A stretch of 64,000 nt of DNA from Actinomortierella ambigua. Its lineage: Eukaryota; Mortierellomycota; Mortierellomycetes; Mortierellales; Mortierellaceae. Below the pieces are notes generated by a model. The model was given only the letters and a program-made list of their open reading frames with translations, had not been told where the DNA came from and did not search any database. The stretch lies in NCBI GenBank assembly GCA_016098155.1, contig JAAAJB010000001.1:1-64000 (forward strand). The letters are read 5' to 3'. A program made the translations under genes and the position numbers. How positions within the stretch are numbered: the first letter of the stretch is position 1; every line of letters starts with the position of its first letter. Positions 33,030 to 43,831 of this stretch are shown here, piece after piece.

Positions 33030-33790
33030 AGTATCACGACCCTTTAGCCGATTGATCTCAAGGCCACGTCTCACTGATGATGGTACACCACCCTCGGCTG
33101 GCTGCTCCTACAATTGGTTGCATGGTAATGCTGCCGGTCCAAGAAAAAATTGTTGTAGCAACCTATTGGCGACCTTCTCGGGATGTCTGGTGGTGCGTAA
33201 TTCTCCTTGTTCTCATCGCCATACCCTTGTATATCACGCTGGATACCATGACTCGGAGATGGGTTCCAATGATGTTGTGCGTACCTCTCTTTATATTCAA
33301 TATGACTTGTCCATGTATTGCCATTATCAATGGTGATAGCACCCTTTAGTTGGCTGAAAATGGCTCTTGAGAACCATGCTTGATGCTGTATCATATATCG
33401 TGGGTGGCCAAGAGCTCCCATGTGAGAGTACCAATCATGACCTGACGTGTCTCATTATCCAGGACGTTCTCCGTCATGATTATCCTCTTGCCCAGTGGCC
33501 TGGCATGATCATGCATGTGCGGACCGTCGTAAACTTTGACTTTGAATGCCAGAAGAGTATCGTCATTTGACTGGATGAGGTCGCCTTCGAGAGAGTGCGC
33601 GAGGCGTTTTCCATGAATAGAAGAGGGCCAGAGGTCTGGAATCTCTGACGCACGCCAGTGCGCCCAAGCGGTGGAACTTGAGAACTGTCTCCAAGGCGAC
33701 GTTCTTGGCATTCTAAAATTTAGGAAGCGCGATTAAATGCTTAGCTGGTGAAGAAACCTTGGGCAATTGACTAACTTATCAAAAACCCAT
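33030..33790. repeat. Repeat block R1, copy b
   Basis: Immediately 3' of peptide gene A. Similar to the other R1 copies until about 33740, after which similarity ends; R2 is absent. On the minus strand two protein-like frames persist (33391-33711 'RQVMIGTLTWELLATHDI' and 33071-33421 'SQLKGAITIDNGNTW'), separated by a stop and a frame change. Confidence 0.8.
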
Positions 33791-35970
33791 CTCCAGCCTG
33801 ATTTGAATGCTTATTCTACGGGACAGGAAGTGGGTAAACGGGGATAACAGGTATGACAGGGTGGAAAAGGGGGAGATGGATTACTTTCAGCAAGTTTGAA
33901 TGGAAGTTGGGGGCAGGAGCATAATCCTTGGAGTTTTTTTTTTTTTTTTTAAAGATACCAAGCCTGTGTGTGGTTAGCTCATCCCTGGAGGCTCGGCACA
34001 GAGGCCCACTGTAGAAGTGGTGGATTCGAGGCGCGCCTGTCTGGCGCTGTTTCTCAGGGATTCCAAAGAGGCTGGCGAGCTGTTGGGCAACAGCCAGAAA
34101 GATATTCGTCCCAAGGATGCATGGGACAAAATCCTTTTTTTTTCAGCATCCTTAGGAACCATAAGACAGAACATCTATTCTATTCTCAGTAAAACTCCTC
34201 TCTCTTTTTGCGCATCCTGAGGGGCGTGTACGTAGAAGATTGGCACATCCGGACAAACCCTCTGGCTGCAATGAGGTCCTTGACTCTCTTGAGAAGATGG
34301 GCCAATTTTTTCTGCACAGGATTCATCGGTTTGGGGACATATGCAACCATGTGCTTTTGGTGCTCCCACTTGAAGCGAAGCCTTGCTGTGAGCCCTGCAG
34401 TGGTTGACATTTTTCTTCTCGTACAAAATCACCCAGACTGTATCCAGTCTGTGGGCAAACACGGCAACCTTCCATGCATAGAAGCGAAGCCGCAAGAGGG
34501 ATCGTGATGAGACTGGTACAAAAGACGACGGACGCAGCAAGAGGTAGGAGCTGATGCCCCCCCCCCGGAGCCAGCTGTCAGTCGCAAGAGACAAGCAGAA
34601 ACCAAGGCTGCAGCAGGGGCGGGGAGGAGGCAAGCAACAAGCAAGAGCGAATGCCCCAAGTACCAGCTGCAAGCCGCGGTTTCCTTTCTTGGGTTCTTGA
34701 GGTCAGGTCATGTGATTTAGGTAAGAGGTGACTGCCCAAAGCATTCGCAACCGATGGCGTGCTCTAGACGCGATTTGATTCGCTAGGCTTGACCATGTTG
34801 ACGATATCTTGCCCAAAACGCCGAAAGAGTAACTCTTTCACTCTCTCCCCTTTCACACTCTCGTCCTCTTTGCATCCTCACAATGCACACTTCCTGGCCC
34901 CACCTTGAACACTGCTGGAGTCATGTTTTTCTCCTTTTCCCTCTACAGCTCTCGACTACACCTTGCTACCTATACACTTTACACCGGCTCTTGTCCCTGA
35001 ACAGCCTTTGATACCTTGCAACAGAACAGACCCTTCGACAGTCGTCGCACACAATCTGCTCTACTGGTCATCGCTCCACCACCTCTGCTCTACTTCACAT
35101 GTTGCACCTTTACGGTTTCTATTTATCTGTCTGTTTTGACTCTACCTCCTCTACTCTGCAGTCGTTGCACTACATATCTATTCCTGTATATCCACACACA
35201 GCTACTCCTTCTACTTTCTGCTCTTATTTCCCAACACAATTCCTGCCTCGACCTTTTGACGTCAACCTCTACCTTCTGTCCCATCCACAAACGAACGATA
35301 CCAAAGAGGGGCGCATGACTCTTATGGTAACGATCCCGAGCCAAACCCAAAAAAAAATAGCACACTCAACAACGAAACACCCCCTCACGCTAGACCTTAC
35401 GCCCAATCGTACTATGTCTTCGGATCACTACGCAGAACATACATCACAGCATTGAACAGGATCTAACTAGACGGGCTAGTGGAACTTTCAGGAAGACATG
35501 AAATTTGATTCAACTGGGTATTTATTGACAAGGGCGAAAAGGTTTTCTATACTACACATGGACAAAGGAAGGAGGAAAGATATACAACGAAGAAATGAAT
35601 TGGAATACAGGAAGGAAAGAAGGTTTTTTTGGGGGAGGGATGCGCACCAGGATAGGCAACATCGAAAGGAGAAGGTCAAAGTTGAGCGAGGAAAGGAGGG
35701 CAAAGGAAAAAAAAAAGGAGCTGACAGACATGTTTACCCCGCCAAGTAACAGAGCATATTTGTTGGGCGATGTTTCGCTCAAAGATTGCATCTGTGAACA
35801 CATGGTTCGGAGCAGGAACCCAGCCTTTTTGGTTTGCGCGCCACACCCCGTTCCTCGCACCACTTGTTTGATTCACCTAACAAACAATAGTGTTCCCACA
35901 CACAAAAAACCCCTCACAAGCGCAAAAACAAACAAACACACAACATGGAGATGCAGGCGCTCGTTTTTTT
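33791..35970. other. 2.2-kb region without a firm gene
   Basis: Contains a 19-T run near 33937, a possible small gene at 34186-34410, and from about 34830 to 35330 a strongly pyrimidine-rich stretch resembling a long fungal 5' leader with CTACAG/CTGCAG acceptor-like sites. It is not followed by a credible coding frame. It may be the 5' remnant of a lost gene. Confidence 0.45.
34186..34410 (-). CDS. Possible small basic protein
   Basis: A 74-codon frame with ATG context aaaaATGtc, rich in Lys/Arg and helical ('NPVQKKLAHLLKRVKDLIAA', ending 'RMRKKREEFY'). Composition is protein-like and not low complexity, and the competing frame on the same strand is poorer. No family is recognised, and neither splice evidence nor a paralog supports it. 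A TGA lies in frame just upstream. It could be a relic or an isolated small gene. Confidence 0.35.
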   Translation of the reverse strand: MSTTAGLTARLRFKWEHQKHMVAYVPKPMNPVQKKLAHLLKRVKDLIAARGFVRMCQSSTYTPLRMRKKREEFY

Positions 35971-37016
35971 TTACGCCGACTTTGGTGCGTTGGCATCCTG
36001 AGTCAGTGAGCACTGCAAATAGGCGGCGGAGGGGCGGGATTCGAGCTTTTGGCCCTTGGAGGAGAAGAAGACACATTTGCCGGACGAACGGGCCTTGGAA
36101 GAGCGCTCGTTGAAGGTCTTGCACATCTCATAGGGAGGCGTGTAGAGGTGCAGCGAGACGGAGCCCATGGAGCTGAGCGGGTTGGCAACGCGGTGCAGGC
36201 CAATCTGGTCGTGCATGTAGGTGATCTCGTTGCGGTGGAGAGTGTTGACATTCTTGACCTTCATGGCCTTGTTGTTGGAGGACTCGTCGTCACTGCCTTC
36301 GCTGCCGACACCCGAGTCGGGGTGATCGGCCTCAGTGACAATCTTGTCGGGCCAGTGGTACTGGGTCTCGACCAGTTCACCATCGAGGCATTTCATAATG
36401 CAATGGGAGCCAGAGTGGTCATGGATGGCGCTGTTTTGTAGAAAATTTTTGTGGGGGGAGGGTTGAAAAGGGTATGTGATTCGGTGAGTATCAGGATCAA
36501 TTTTTTTTTCGCCCAGCTGACCCATCCCTTTCCCTCCCCCCCCCACACACACAACGATGACACGGAATTCATTTATCATTGTTGTGGATGGTCGTGGGAA
36601 GGGAAGGGTAGGGGTGGGGGAGACGAGGAGCTGGTAACACAACAGGAAAACATAACATACCTTCCAACATTCTCAGGCCAGGCAAGGATCATGAGGTTGA
36701 ACTTGCCGTTGCCGTCGTCGACGAGGTTGCGAGTGTAGCGACCCTTGTCGAACATGGCATACTTCTTCCAATCGTCGTTGTTGGAAGTGTAGTTGGCCAT
36801 CAGCTGCTTGACCCGTTCGACGTCAACGCCGTCGCAGGTCAGGCCACAGGAGCCGAGCTCCTCGTGAAGCATCTTGACAAGTTCATCGAGGGTCTGTGGA
36901 ACAGGAGCAGGACCGCTCTTGGCAGCAGGGACGACTGAGACAGGAGCATCGGCGGTAGCAGGAGTCACCAGCATGGAGGAAGCAGGAATGACGGGAGTAG
37001 TAGTGGCGGTCGACAT
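35971..37016 (-). CDS. CDO1: Cysteine dioxygenase
   Basis: Exons 36661-37016 and 35971-36430 (271 aa); the intron is 230 nt (GTATGT..AACAG, phase 2) and joins '[16 protein letters not shown]'. It is a cupin-fold, non-heme iron enzyme that oxidises cysteine to cysteine sulfinate, the first step to taurine, pyruvate and sulfate. Iron ligands are visible: two His in '[10 protein letters not shown]' and the third in 'IGLHRVANP'. The Cys of 'GSHC' and the Tyr of '[11 protein letters not shown]' can form the family's Cys-Tyr cofactor, as in mammals. '[20 protein letters not shown]' precedes them. Compared with the ~200-aa mammalian enzyme it has a ~50-aa Ala/Pro/Val-rich N-terminal extension and an acidic Ser-rich insert ('[14 protein letters not shown]') in a loop. 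It is probably cytosolic and divergent from the methionine synthase reductase. Confidence 0.93.
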
Positions 37017-37919
37017 GATGGAAGAAAGACAAGGTGGAATGGATGAATGAGGATGAAAGCTGAGATGAGAGAAAGGCTCAAGAGTTTGTTCAGGGAGAGT
37101 GTGAAAGAGAAGAAGAAGAACGCTGTTAGGAAACAAGCTGGCTTGCTTACGCCCTTTTAAGCAAGTTGAAGGGTGTCAGAAAGGTGAGTCGAAATGAAAA
37201 CATTAAAGGGCAAGGAGAGAGCGCCCCCACTTGGAAAAAAGTGCCAGCTGCCACAGAAGAGAAAGAAGTACATGAATAAAGAAACTTGGTCTAAGACCTG
37301 TTATGGAAATGATTTCATCCATCCCTTCCCTCCCCCGCCCGGGATGAAAAATGACTGCATCGAGGAAGGGGGAGAGGGAAGAGGGGGAGAAAATGTGGGG
37401 AAAATAAATATCCAACATGACATGTCTTGCAGGGGGGAAGGTAGTTAGATAGTTGGTCTACGTAGATGAAGAGACCGCGTTTGCTTGTGGGGTAGGTGAC
37501 CCAGTGACCCCCACTACACAGTACTGTACGTAGTTCGTGGTGATGCCTCCCACCTCCTCCCTCCTCACTCTCATGTCTTCTTTACTTCTTGGCCTTTGAG
37601 TTTCTCGATACTCTCGTTAGCCTGTCAGTACCAGCAACCTGCTGTTGTCTGTCAGTTGCTGTCAAGACGCTCTGCTGAAAAATGAGGACCTTTGTGGTCA
37701 CTTTTTCAATCCCCGCTCAGAATCAGATAACGACTCTCGCTGATTTTGTACGTGAAATAAAGTGTGTACGTGATAGATTTCACCTCGTGGGACTGTTGCT
37801 GCTGATCAACTTTCTTTCAAAGAGTGTCTCATGGAGGGAGACACTTGCTCCCTTCTCTCTCTCTTCCTCTCTCTCCTCCACTCACATTGTGCACTCTGCA
37901 TCGGTGCCTTTCTCAAGCC
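37017..37919. promoter_or_regulatory. Shared upstream region of CDO and MTRR
   Basis: 903 bp between two divergent sulfur-metabolism genes. It contains 'cagtactgtacgta' near 37519-37532 and pyrimidine-rich leaders on both sides. No extra gene is seen. Confidence 0.45.
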
Positions 37920-40727
37920 ATGGTTCCCGAAATAAACGCCGAAGGCATCCCCAAGGCGGACCATGTCACCGTCTTTTTTGCATCGCAGACAGGCAACGCC
38001 GAGTCCATCTCACGCAACATTCATGAGCAGGCCCAGGAACGGGGTTTCAAGTCACAACACTTTGTGCTCAACGACTTCGCCAAGGTCGACTGGGCCGCGG
38101 AGGACTGTATGGTCTTTGTTGTCTCGACTACAGGCGATGGTGATCCACCAGACAACTCTACAAAGTTTTGGCGTCACCTTCGCAAGCTCAAGGGCACTGG
38201 TCTCACCAAGGCAAAGTATGCTCTGTTGGGTAAGTTTTCTAGGGATCAATCGTGTATTGACACACATACACCATCCCGGTAACCTTGGGCGCTGCGCAGA
38301 TGCAACCTGAAAGGACAAAGTGGGGGGGGGGAGGAGAGTGCCTGACATTGTTGTATGCACGGTAGAACTCTTACCTACAAGCTTTATGGTGTGTTACGCC
38401 ACCCCCCCTGCTCACCCCTTCTCCAATATTTTGAGTTGTTTTTTGAACGCACTGACTCACAGTTACCATTTATTTATTTGCTTCCTTTTACCCCCTCCTC
38501 CTCTAATGCTGTTATGGCGCCATCGACCCATTCCTTGGATTGTTGGGGACACTCATAGGCCTCGGAGACACAAACTATGACAACTTTTGTAACACGGCCA
38601 AGCGCCTCGATGGCAAGCTACAGGACTTGGGCGCTTCGTCTTTCTATGCTCGAGGGCTCGCTGATGATGCCACTGGGTAAGGACCAATTGGAATACACTC
38701 CCCTCCCCCCCTTTTCGTTATCAGCCCATAAAAGTTTAAAGTCACTAACAGAGTACCGCCTTTCTGCCATATGACTGTGCAATAGTTTGGAAGAGGTAGT
38801 GGACCCCTGGATCAAGAACCTCTGGCCAGCACTGGCTCACCAAGTCATCTGTTCGCCTCAACCACATGATTTGCCTATCACTAAGGAGGAGCTCAAGATC
38901 TTTGAGAAATTGGCCCATGCACATGACAAACCCGCTGCACCAGCACCAGCACCAACACCAACACCAGCACCGGCAGCAGCGTCAACACCAGCACCAGTTT
39001 CGCCCAAGGCCGTGCCGGCTGCCACGACGACCACGACGACGACGACCACCACCACTACATCCACGATTAAGGAGACAACCACGACCACCAACGAAGTGAG
39101 CAAGGCTTTGGAGGGTCTGTCCATCACTGGCGAGGACAAGAAGGAAACACCAGCATCAGCATCAGCATCAGCATCATCAGCATCGGCGTCAGCCATCGAG
39201 CCCGCGACGGGATACACAATCGAGGTCGACTTTTCGACCATGGCCCAGCATTCCAACCTGACGGCCTTGCCGCGCGTGCCTAATGCCAATCTGAAGATCA
39301 CGCATGTCAGCGACGAGGAGAAGATTGCACCAGCACCAGCAGGATCCACGACGACGACGACGACGTCCATTCTCCCACGGTTTGTGCAAGCGCCGACCAA
39401 GCTCCTCCCAGCGCGGATCAGCCGCGTCGAGTGCCTGACGACGGGCGAGGCCCTGAAGCGGACGTTGGGGGTCGAGTTTAGTTTTGAGGATGATGTCGAG
39501 TATGCGCCCGGCGATGCATTTGGTATCTGGGCCCCCAACGACGAAGCCATGGTCAGGGGTGTGTTGACGGCGCTGGAGGTGCCCGAGGCCGAGTGGGATA
39601 AGGCTATCCAGTTGGAGGGAACAGGGATCCCGTCGCATCTGCAAGCGGTGGGATCTTCTGCACCGGGCAAGGTGACATTGTTGGACATCTTCCGGTACAG
39701 CGTGGATCTGACGACGGCGCCCAAGAAGGCCAATATCCGCATGTATGGCGACTATGCGACGGAAATGCAGGAGAAGCAGCGGTTGATGTTTATGGCCTCC
39801 AAGCAGGGTGGCGAGGTCTTTAATGCCTTCCGCGCTCAGGGCCCTACATTGTTGGATATCTTGAAGACCTTCCCCTCGGTCAAGAAGACGCCGTTGGCTC
39901 GCCTGATTGAGACTTTGCCTCCACATCAGCCGCGCTACTACTCGATCACCAACTCGCCCATGGCCCGTCATGGCCATCGTCGGATGACCTGTGCCTTCAA
40001 TGTGGTCACGTACGAGCTGCCCGAGGGCAAGAAGCGCCAAGGTATTTGCACGCCTTGGTTGGACCGGCTCTCGGGCTTGGTCGGTGTTGGCCAGGTGCTC
40101 GAGGGCTCTGCGATCCCGAGCCATGTGGGCCAAGTGCAGCTGTTCCTGCGACCGGCGGAGACAAAGTTCAACCTGCCGCAGGACACGACGAAGCCTGTGA
40201 TCATGATTGGCCCCGGAACGGGCGTGGCGCCGTTTATGGGCTTTTTGGAGCATCGAGCGGAGCAACGCCGGATGAAGAAGCGACTGATGACGATCTGGAC
40301 AGGCGCCAAGCGGCAGCAGCATCTGGAGGAGGTCTTTGGCGAGATGTGGTTGTTCTTTGGCTGCAGGCATCGCGACAAGGATTGGCTGTTCCGTCGACAG
40401 ATGCTGGAATACCAGGAGGAAGGCGTCCTGTCGGAGCTCTTTGTCGCGGTCAGTCGTGAAGAGGATTTGTCGGATGTGGCCGAGGACCGGTCGGGCAAGT
40501 ATGTCCAGGACGTCATCAAGAAGCAAGCTGAAAAACTCTGGCATCTGATGTCCAAGAAGGGGGCGGTGATTTATGTCTGCGGCGATGCCAAGGGCATGGC
40601 CAAGGGCGTCCATGATGAGCTGGTGAATATCTTGGTCGAGTATGGAGGCATGGACAAGATGGCTGCCATGATGGAGCTCAACAAGTGGGCGCAGGAGAAG
40701 CGGTACCTGCGCGATTTGTGGGCTTAG
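37920..40727 (+). CDS. MTRR: Methionine synthase reductase (diflavin reductase)
   Basis: Exons 37920-38229, 38559-38676 and 38786-40727 (789 aa). The FMN/flavodoxin domain (about residues 17-165) has 'ASQTGNAESISRNI', 'STTGDGDPPDN' and 'LLGLGDTNYDNFCNTAKRLD'. The FAD/NADPH reductase part (about residues 340-789) has 'PRYYSITNSP', 'GPGTGVAPFMGFLEHR' and the terminal 'KRYLRDLWA'. The LGD..YxxFCN motif, the 'ADDATGLEEVVDPWI' segment and the aromatic C-terminus fit methionine synthase reductase better than P450 reductase. There is no N-terminal membrane anchor. In animals the enzyme reactivates cobalamin-dependent methionine synthase, so its presence predicts B12 use. A low-complexity linker (poly-PA, poly-T, poly-SA; residues ~190-290) lengthens it relative to the 698-aa human protein. 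Confidence 0.88.
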
Positions 40728-41040
40728 AGGAAAAGAAAAAATTACAGATCGTCCTTGACTTCATACCGCGCATGCATTTACCCCCTTAGAGCATCATTTT
40801 TCTTTCCTTTTTTCCCATCTCTTACACACACGCATACACTATACATAAAAATCAAAGGATTTGTTTTGTTTCCATTTGTTGTATTTTTTTTTATTGCTTG
40901 CTCGTTTAATCGGGGTGTTTGATGAAGCCTGTTGGTTTAGATGAAGCCAAATTATGCAACGGAAGAAAGCAAACGAGATCAGTCAAATACGAAAACTCAT
41001 AGCTGAAGGATGGGGAGGGCTCAAAATGCCCCTTTCCTAT
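40728..41040. other. Convergent intergenic spacer
   Basis: 3' flanks of MTRR (+) and the BTB gene (-), AT-rich with T runs. No gene is seen. Confidence 0.5.
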
Positions 41041-43701
41041 TTACGACATGCTTTCCCTATCGCCATAGGCCATAGTGCTAGTGAGACTGAGCAAGAACGC
41101 CATCTGGAACGGGTTCTCCACCAGGAAATAGGGCCTGAGCTGGTTTGTGCTTGGGTTGCCAAAGATCGGGCGCTGTTCACGGATCAGATAGTCGTGCATG
41201 GCCTGCTCCACCTCCTGGAACAGGCAGCCACGGCCCATGGCCCGTGCCAGCGTGGTCCGCTGGTCTAGCTGCAGCTGACTAAACGCAATCTGTTGTAGGT
41301 GCCCGTTTTGCATGAAATGCGCTGCTCCATACAGGTCGTCCCAGAGCTGCGTCAGGCCTGCGAGCTGCTCCTGGCACGGAGTTAGAGAAGGCTGATCGCT
41401 GTCTTGCTTGCTTGATGAACCACCATCACCACCAAGGAGAGGTACATTGTCGCTGCTAGTTTCAGCCGTAGTTGAAAATGTCGTGCTCTCTGGTTTGGCT
41501 GTCGATGTACCGGGGCAGGAAGTGAAGGAAGTGGGGGTGGCAGAGGACGAACGACCATCGGTGCGTGAGATGCCTTTCTTTGATTCCTCCACCTTGTCGG
41601 CATCTGTGGCCTGGCGAGCCTCATGAAGAACACGAGTGGGACACCTGGCTACTTTGGCAATCTCTAAAGCATTCAGACCATGCGAGCACTGAAAGACATT
41701 GGCCTTGATGCGGTCCGAGGAAAATGCAAAGGGATTTGGTAGGTGGGGACGGGCTACAGGTTCTGGCAAGCCGTCGTCTCTCCTCAGGCGCTGGTGCTGG
41801 TACTGGTGCCAGTCTTTGGTGGACGAGACAAGCCCATGATCATATAGAGGTTGCAGCAGGTCGACGGTGATTACCTCTGCGTAAACAAAGTCGAGGATGG
41901 TATCGATGACTTGCCTTGTTGGGAAAAACTCACGCGAGAGTGTGATGATGTGCATGCCGTTGTTATCCGGCACGGCTTCGTGGAACCCACCGCTAAGCAG
42001 CCGATTGAAAAAGGCGTCGCCTTCGAGAATACTCTTGTGGGCAAACACGACTACCTCTTCTTCGTCGCTGTTCTCAGGGTCTATGTCGTGATTGTCTGCT
42101 CGAGTTTCTTGTTTGTCAGGAGTGAGCGGCTTGCTTTGATCGTCAGACAGAGTGGTAGAGGTTGAGGGAGAGGTTGGGTGGTTGAGAGATTCAAGACTAG
42201 CGGACGTGTCCTTTTCGTAGCGAGCCTTCTTCTTTCCCATACTGTCACCTCCCTGCTTGTCTTCAGCCGGTGCAGACCCTTCGACACCGTCGCTCTTCTG
42301 GACGTTCGACCTTTTTCGCGTCCCTTGAGATGCCACTGCATCATGCTCGGGAGTGACCTCATTGCGCGCCGCTGAGCTCTCTGAAAAGCAACGATCTGGG
42401 AACTGAGGGCTCTTCTTTTGATTCTTGCTGTCCTTTCGACCATCATATAAAGTGTTACTAGCCTCACCACTGCCATCTGTGCTTTGGCCACCGCTTGTTC
42501 CTCCGGTACCTGGTTCTCCTTGATCTTGATCCTCATCTTCAGGGTCGACCAACCGGATGCATACGTTAGCGGAAGCGCTGTCCTTACGGAGACGGAGCAT
42601 CGACTGTTGCAGGCGACTAAGTGATGATGAAACCAGACGCGGAATCCGAAGCGCGCTTGAAAACCAGACCTGAAAATGATAGAATGAGTGTTCTTTGACG
42701 TCTGAAGCCTGTATAGAGACTAGAAGATCGTGGATCGTGGAGAGCACGTGTGAGTGAGTGTGAGCGAGAGTGCTGGTGTGGCATGTGGGTCACCAACAGG
42801 AGCATGTCCAGCCAAGCTTTACTCTATATTGAGAAAGTGAAAGGGTGAAAGAAAAAGAAGATGGTCGTCTCGTTCACTTCAAATCGAACGTACTCTCTTG
42901 GAAACTTGCTTCCTTACGATACTCGCGCGAGATAACTTCGGCCTGGCGAAGCGGACTGTAGATGGAGATGTAGCGGTAGCGGTTGGGGTCAAAGGGAAGC
43001 CTGAGGTCTCCACGTCGGATGGCACCCATCAGAGCTGGCATATTCATGTTTTCGACAGGGGGATCGTCTTCACCCTCATCACTGTCGTCACTTTCATTAT
43101 CATCTGCCTCTGCTTGGTGATGGTGATGGTGATGGTGTTGGTGATGGTGAGGGTGCTGATGATGGTGCTGGTGATGGTGATGATGACCTGCATGAAGGCC
43201 GTGCCCGTGCCCTTGCTGCTGCTGCTGCTGCTGGATAGCAGCCGTTGTAGGGAACAGGAGTGCATTCCTCCATCCAGTTCTTGGTACAAACTCTCCATCT
43301 CCCCCGCTGCTGTGGTGGTCACCGTCGACGTCGCGGCGTGCACGCCCGATTTGGATGGCGAGCGTGTTGGCAAACGACGTGGCCTTCACGGTGATACTCC
43401 AAGGCCAATGACCGGGATAGCTGGATGATGATACGAGCTCGACACCTTGCGGCGATCGTTGAACTTCTGAGATACGCACGGCAATGTTGATGCCTTCTTC
43501 GCAGGGCCGGTGGACGCTGTGATCGATGACACGGCTGCGGTGCATTGTCGAGCCGTCCGTGCGCTGTTGGAGGGGGTGATGGTGGTGGATATGGTGGTAC
43601 TGGTGATGTGGGATAGAGTGGTCTTGCGGCAGTGGGTAAGACGCTGCCGAAGACTTGGCGTAGAAGGAAGGCGCGGACTTGGCAGCGTTACCGTTGTTCA
43701 T
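41041..43701 (-). CDS. BTB/POZ domain protein with His-rich N-terminal region
   Basis: Exons 42894-43701 and 41041-42701 (822 aa), joined by a 192-nt intron (GTACGT..CTTCAG, phase 1). Neither half makes sense alone: the upstream frame begins with a good ATG but stops at 42874, and the downstream frame has no ATG. The order N-domain ('GHWPWSITVKATSF', 'VPRTGWRNALLF', 'NRYRYISIYSPLR'), linker, then BTB is coherent. The BTB core includes 'VVVFAHKSILEGDAFFNRLL' and 'DTILDFVYAEVITV' and mediates dimerisation or Cul3 binding. A long Gln/His tract (about residues 165-205) and Ser/Glu-rich disorder separate the domains. It is divergent from the F-box gene. The intron position is the least certain part; 'GAGTATC|GTAAGG' is an alternative donor. 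Confidence 0.72.
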
Positions 43702-43831
43702 GAGGAGCGAAAGAGAGGAACCAGTGTAAGTTTCATTGTTCGTGTCTTTTACGATAGGATGCCGAGGTAGCAGTCACAAACCGCATTTTCGCGGTCATTT
43801 TCGCGAATGGTAATTCATTAACCACATCAAG
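43702..43831. promoter_or_regulatory. Divergent BTB/F-box promoter, copy B
   Basis: 130 bp between the two ATGs, with TTTTCGCG (43786-43793) and TTTTCGCGAA (43798-43807), equivalents of the boxes in copy A. Confidence 0.5.

Noticed and set aside
35016..35455. Open frames after the pyrimidine-rich stretch
   Set aside because: The composition is that of a leader (CT-rich), and no initiation context or domain follows; kept only as part of the gap description.
39189..40613. 474-codon minus-strand frame opposite MTRR
   Set aside because: Antisense shadow; the plus strand carries unmistakable FMN/FAD/NADPH motifs.
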